From NCBI RefSeq assembly GCF_038049935.1, contig NZ_CP145886.1, forward strand, positions 2,736,501 through 2,800,500: 64,000 nucleotides of DNA. The letters run 5' to 3'. The position numbers and the translations under genes were made by a program. This DNA is from Rossellomorea sp. y25. GTDB lineage: Bacteria > Bacillota > Bacilli > Bacillales > Bacillaceae_B. Shown piece after piece: positions 63,745 through 64,000 of the stretch. The notes below the pieces were generated by a model. That model did not search any database. It saw nothing but the letters and a program-made list of their open reading frames with translations, and was not told the origin of the DNA. Within the stretch, counting starts at the first letter, position 1. Each line of letters starts with the position of its first letter.

Positions 63745-63773
63745 ATAGTAACACTGATTGGGGTTTTTGGCAA
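63745..63773 (-). promoter_or_regulatory. Sigma-A promoter of ndk
   Basis: TTGCCA (63768-63773), 17 bases, TACTAT (63745-63750) on the minus strand, about 54 bases before the ndk start. Confidence 0.7.
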
Positions 63774-63793
63774 CGTTTCCATTTTAAATTTTC

Positions 63794-64000
63794 TTAATAT
63801 TTTCTCTTACCAATAAAGTTTGCAATATTTTTTAATGTTTTCTTCACACGGTTGTAAGGGAGATGATTCAGATCTTCCAACGCCCTGTCCAAATACATTC
63901 TACTAAGCTGATGGGATCGATCTATCGCATCGGTCGCCAAGATGGACGAAATGATTTCTTTCATCTCTTCTGGAGAAGTATATTCAGTCACTCTTTCAAT
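63794..64000 (-). CDS. hepT: Heptaprenyl diphosphate synthase component II (C-terminal part, cut by window edge)
   Basis: Only the last 68 or so codons are in the window; the 5' end lies beyond base 64000. The visible tail ('DAIDRSHQLSRMYLDRALEDLNHLP...VKKTLKNIANFIGKRKY') has the typical ending of all-trans polyprenyl diphosphate synthases, and its place upstream of ndk points to HepT, the catalytic subunit making the menaquinone side chain. The aspartate-rich motifs are not visible here. Confidence 0.85.
   Translation of the reverse strand: MERVTEYTSPEEMKEIISSILATDAIDRSHQLSRMYLDRALEDLNHLPYNRVKKTLKNIANFIGKRKY

Overview
The window is a low-GC, spore-former chromosome segment that follows the Bacillus subtilis backbone gene by gene, from ypbR (dynA) to hepT. 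Markers include the class B RNase P RNA between gpsB and ypsC, spore genes (cotD, sspM, ypjB, an Hsp20 gene with a sigma-K-type promoter), bacillithiol genes and the thin-bc complex qcrABC. It is a Bacillaceae member, not B. subtilis itself: it carries a B-type cytochrome oxidase, lacks the trp operon between aroH and hisC, and contains a hyper-conserved tandem palindromic repeat. A genus such as Rossellomorea or a relative would fit, but that is a guess. Almost all genes are on the minus strand.

Layout: 1-7.3 kb has a truncated sulfurtransferase, the double dynamin dynA, a small membrane protein behind two Fur boxes, the type III polyketide pair bpsA-bpsB, an SDR and a zinc-ribbon peptide. 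7.4-9.8 kb is a plus-strand operon for a B-type (ba3/bo3-like) oxidase behind a perfect Fnr/Crp-type box. 9.84-10.12 kb is a 126-bp tandem palindromic repeat. 10.2-18 kb has a GyrI-like protein, ypwA, the helicase ypvA, ypsC, rnpB, gpsB, ypsA and cotD. 18-22 kb is the mrfB-mrfA (yprB-yprA) mitomycin repair pair with a LexA-like box. 22-25.6 kb holds small sporulation-associated ypp genes.

25.7-38.6 kb is cell wall and DNA maintenance: recU-ponA (plus strand) and ypoC, nth, dnaD, asnS, aspB, ypmB, ypmA and dinG (minus strand). 38.7-46.7 kb is one metabolic block: ypjD-dapB-mgsA-bshB1-bshA-cca-birA, then a leader with an attenuator-type terminator, then panB-panC-panD. 46.8-52.1 kb holds the YitT-family gene ypjC, a zinc protease, ypjB, ypjA and qcrA-qcrB-qcrC. 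52.2-64 kb holds ypiF, ypiB, ypiA, an amidohydrolase-like protein without metal ligands, and the aromatic supraoperon read in the order hepT, ndk, cheR, aroC, aroB, aroH, hisC, tyrA, aroA.

Most of the window is conserved housekeeping. The non-routine material is regulatory (Fnr, Fur, LexA-like, cre-like, sigma-K sites and the panB leader), the palindromic repeat, two probable pseudoenzymes, several short genes, and the missing trp genes. I saw no phage, IS element, CRISPR array, tRNA or rRNA gene. All motif calls were made by eye without any search.
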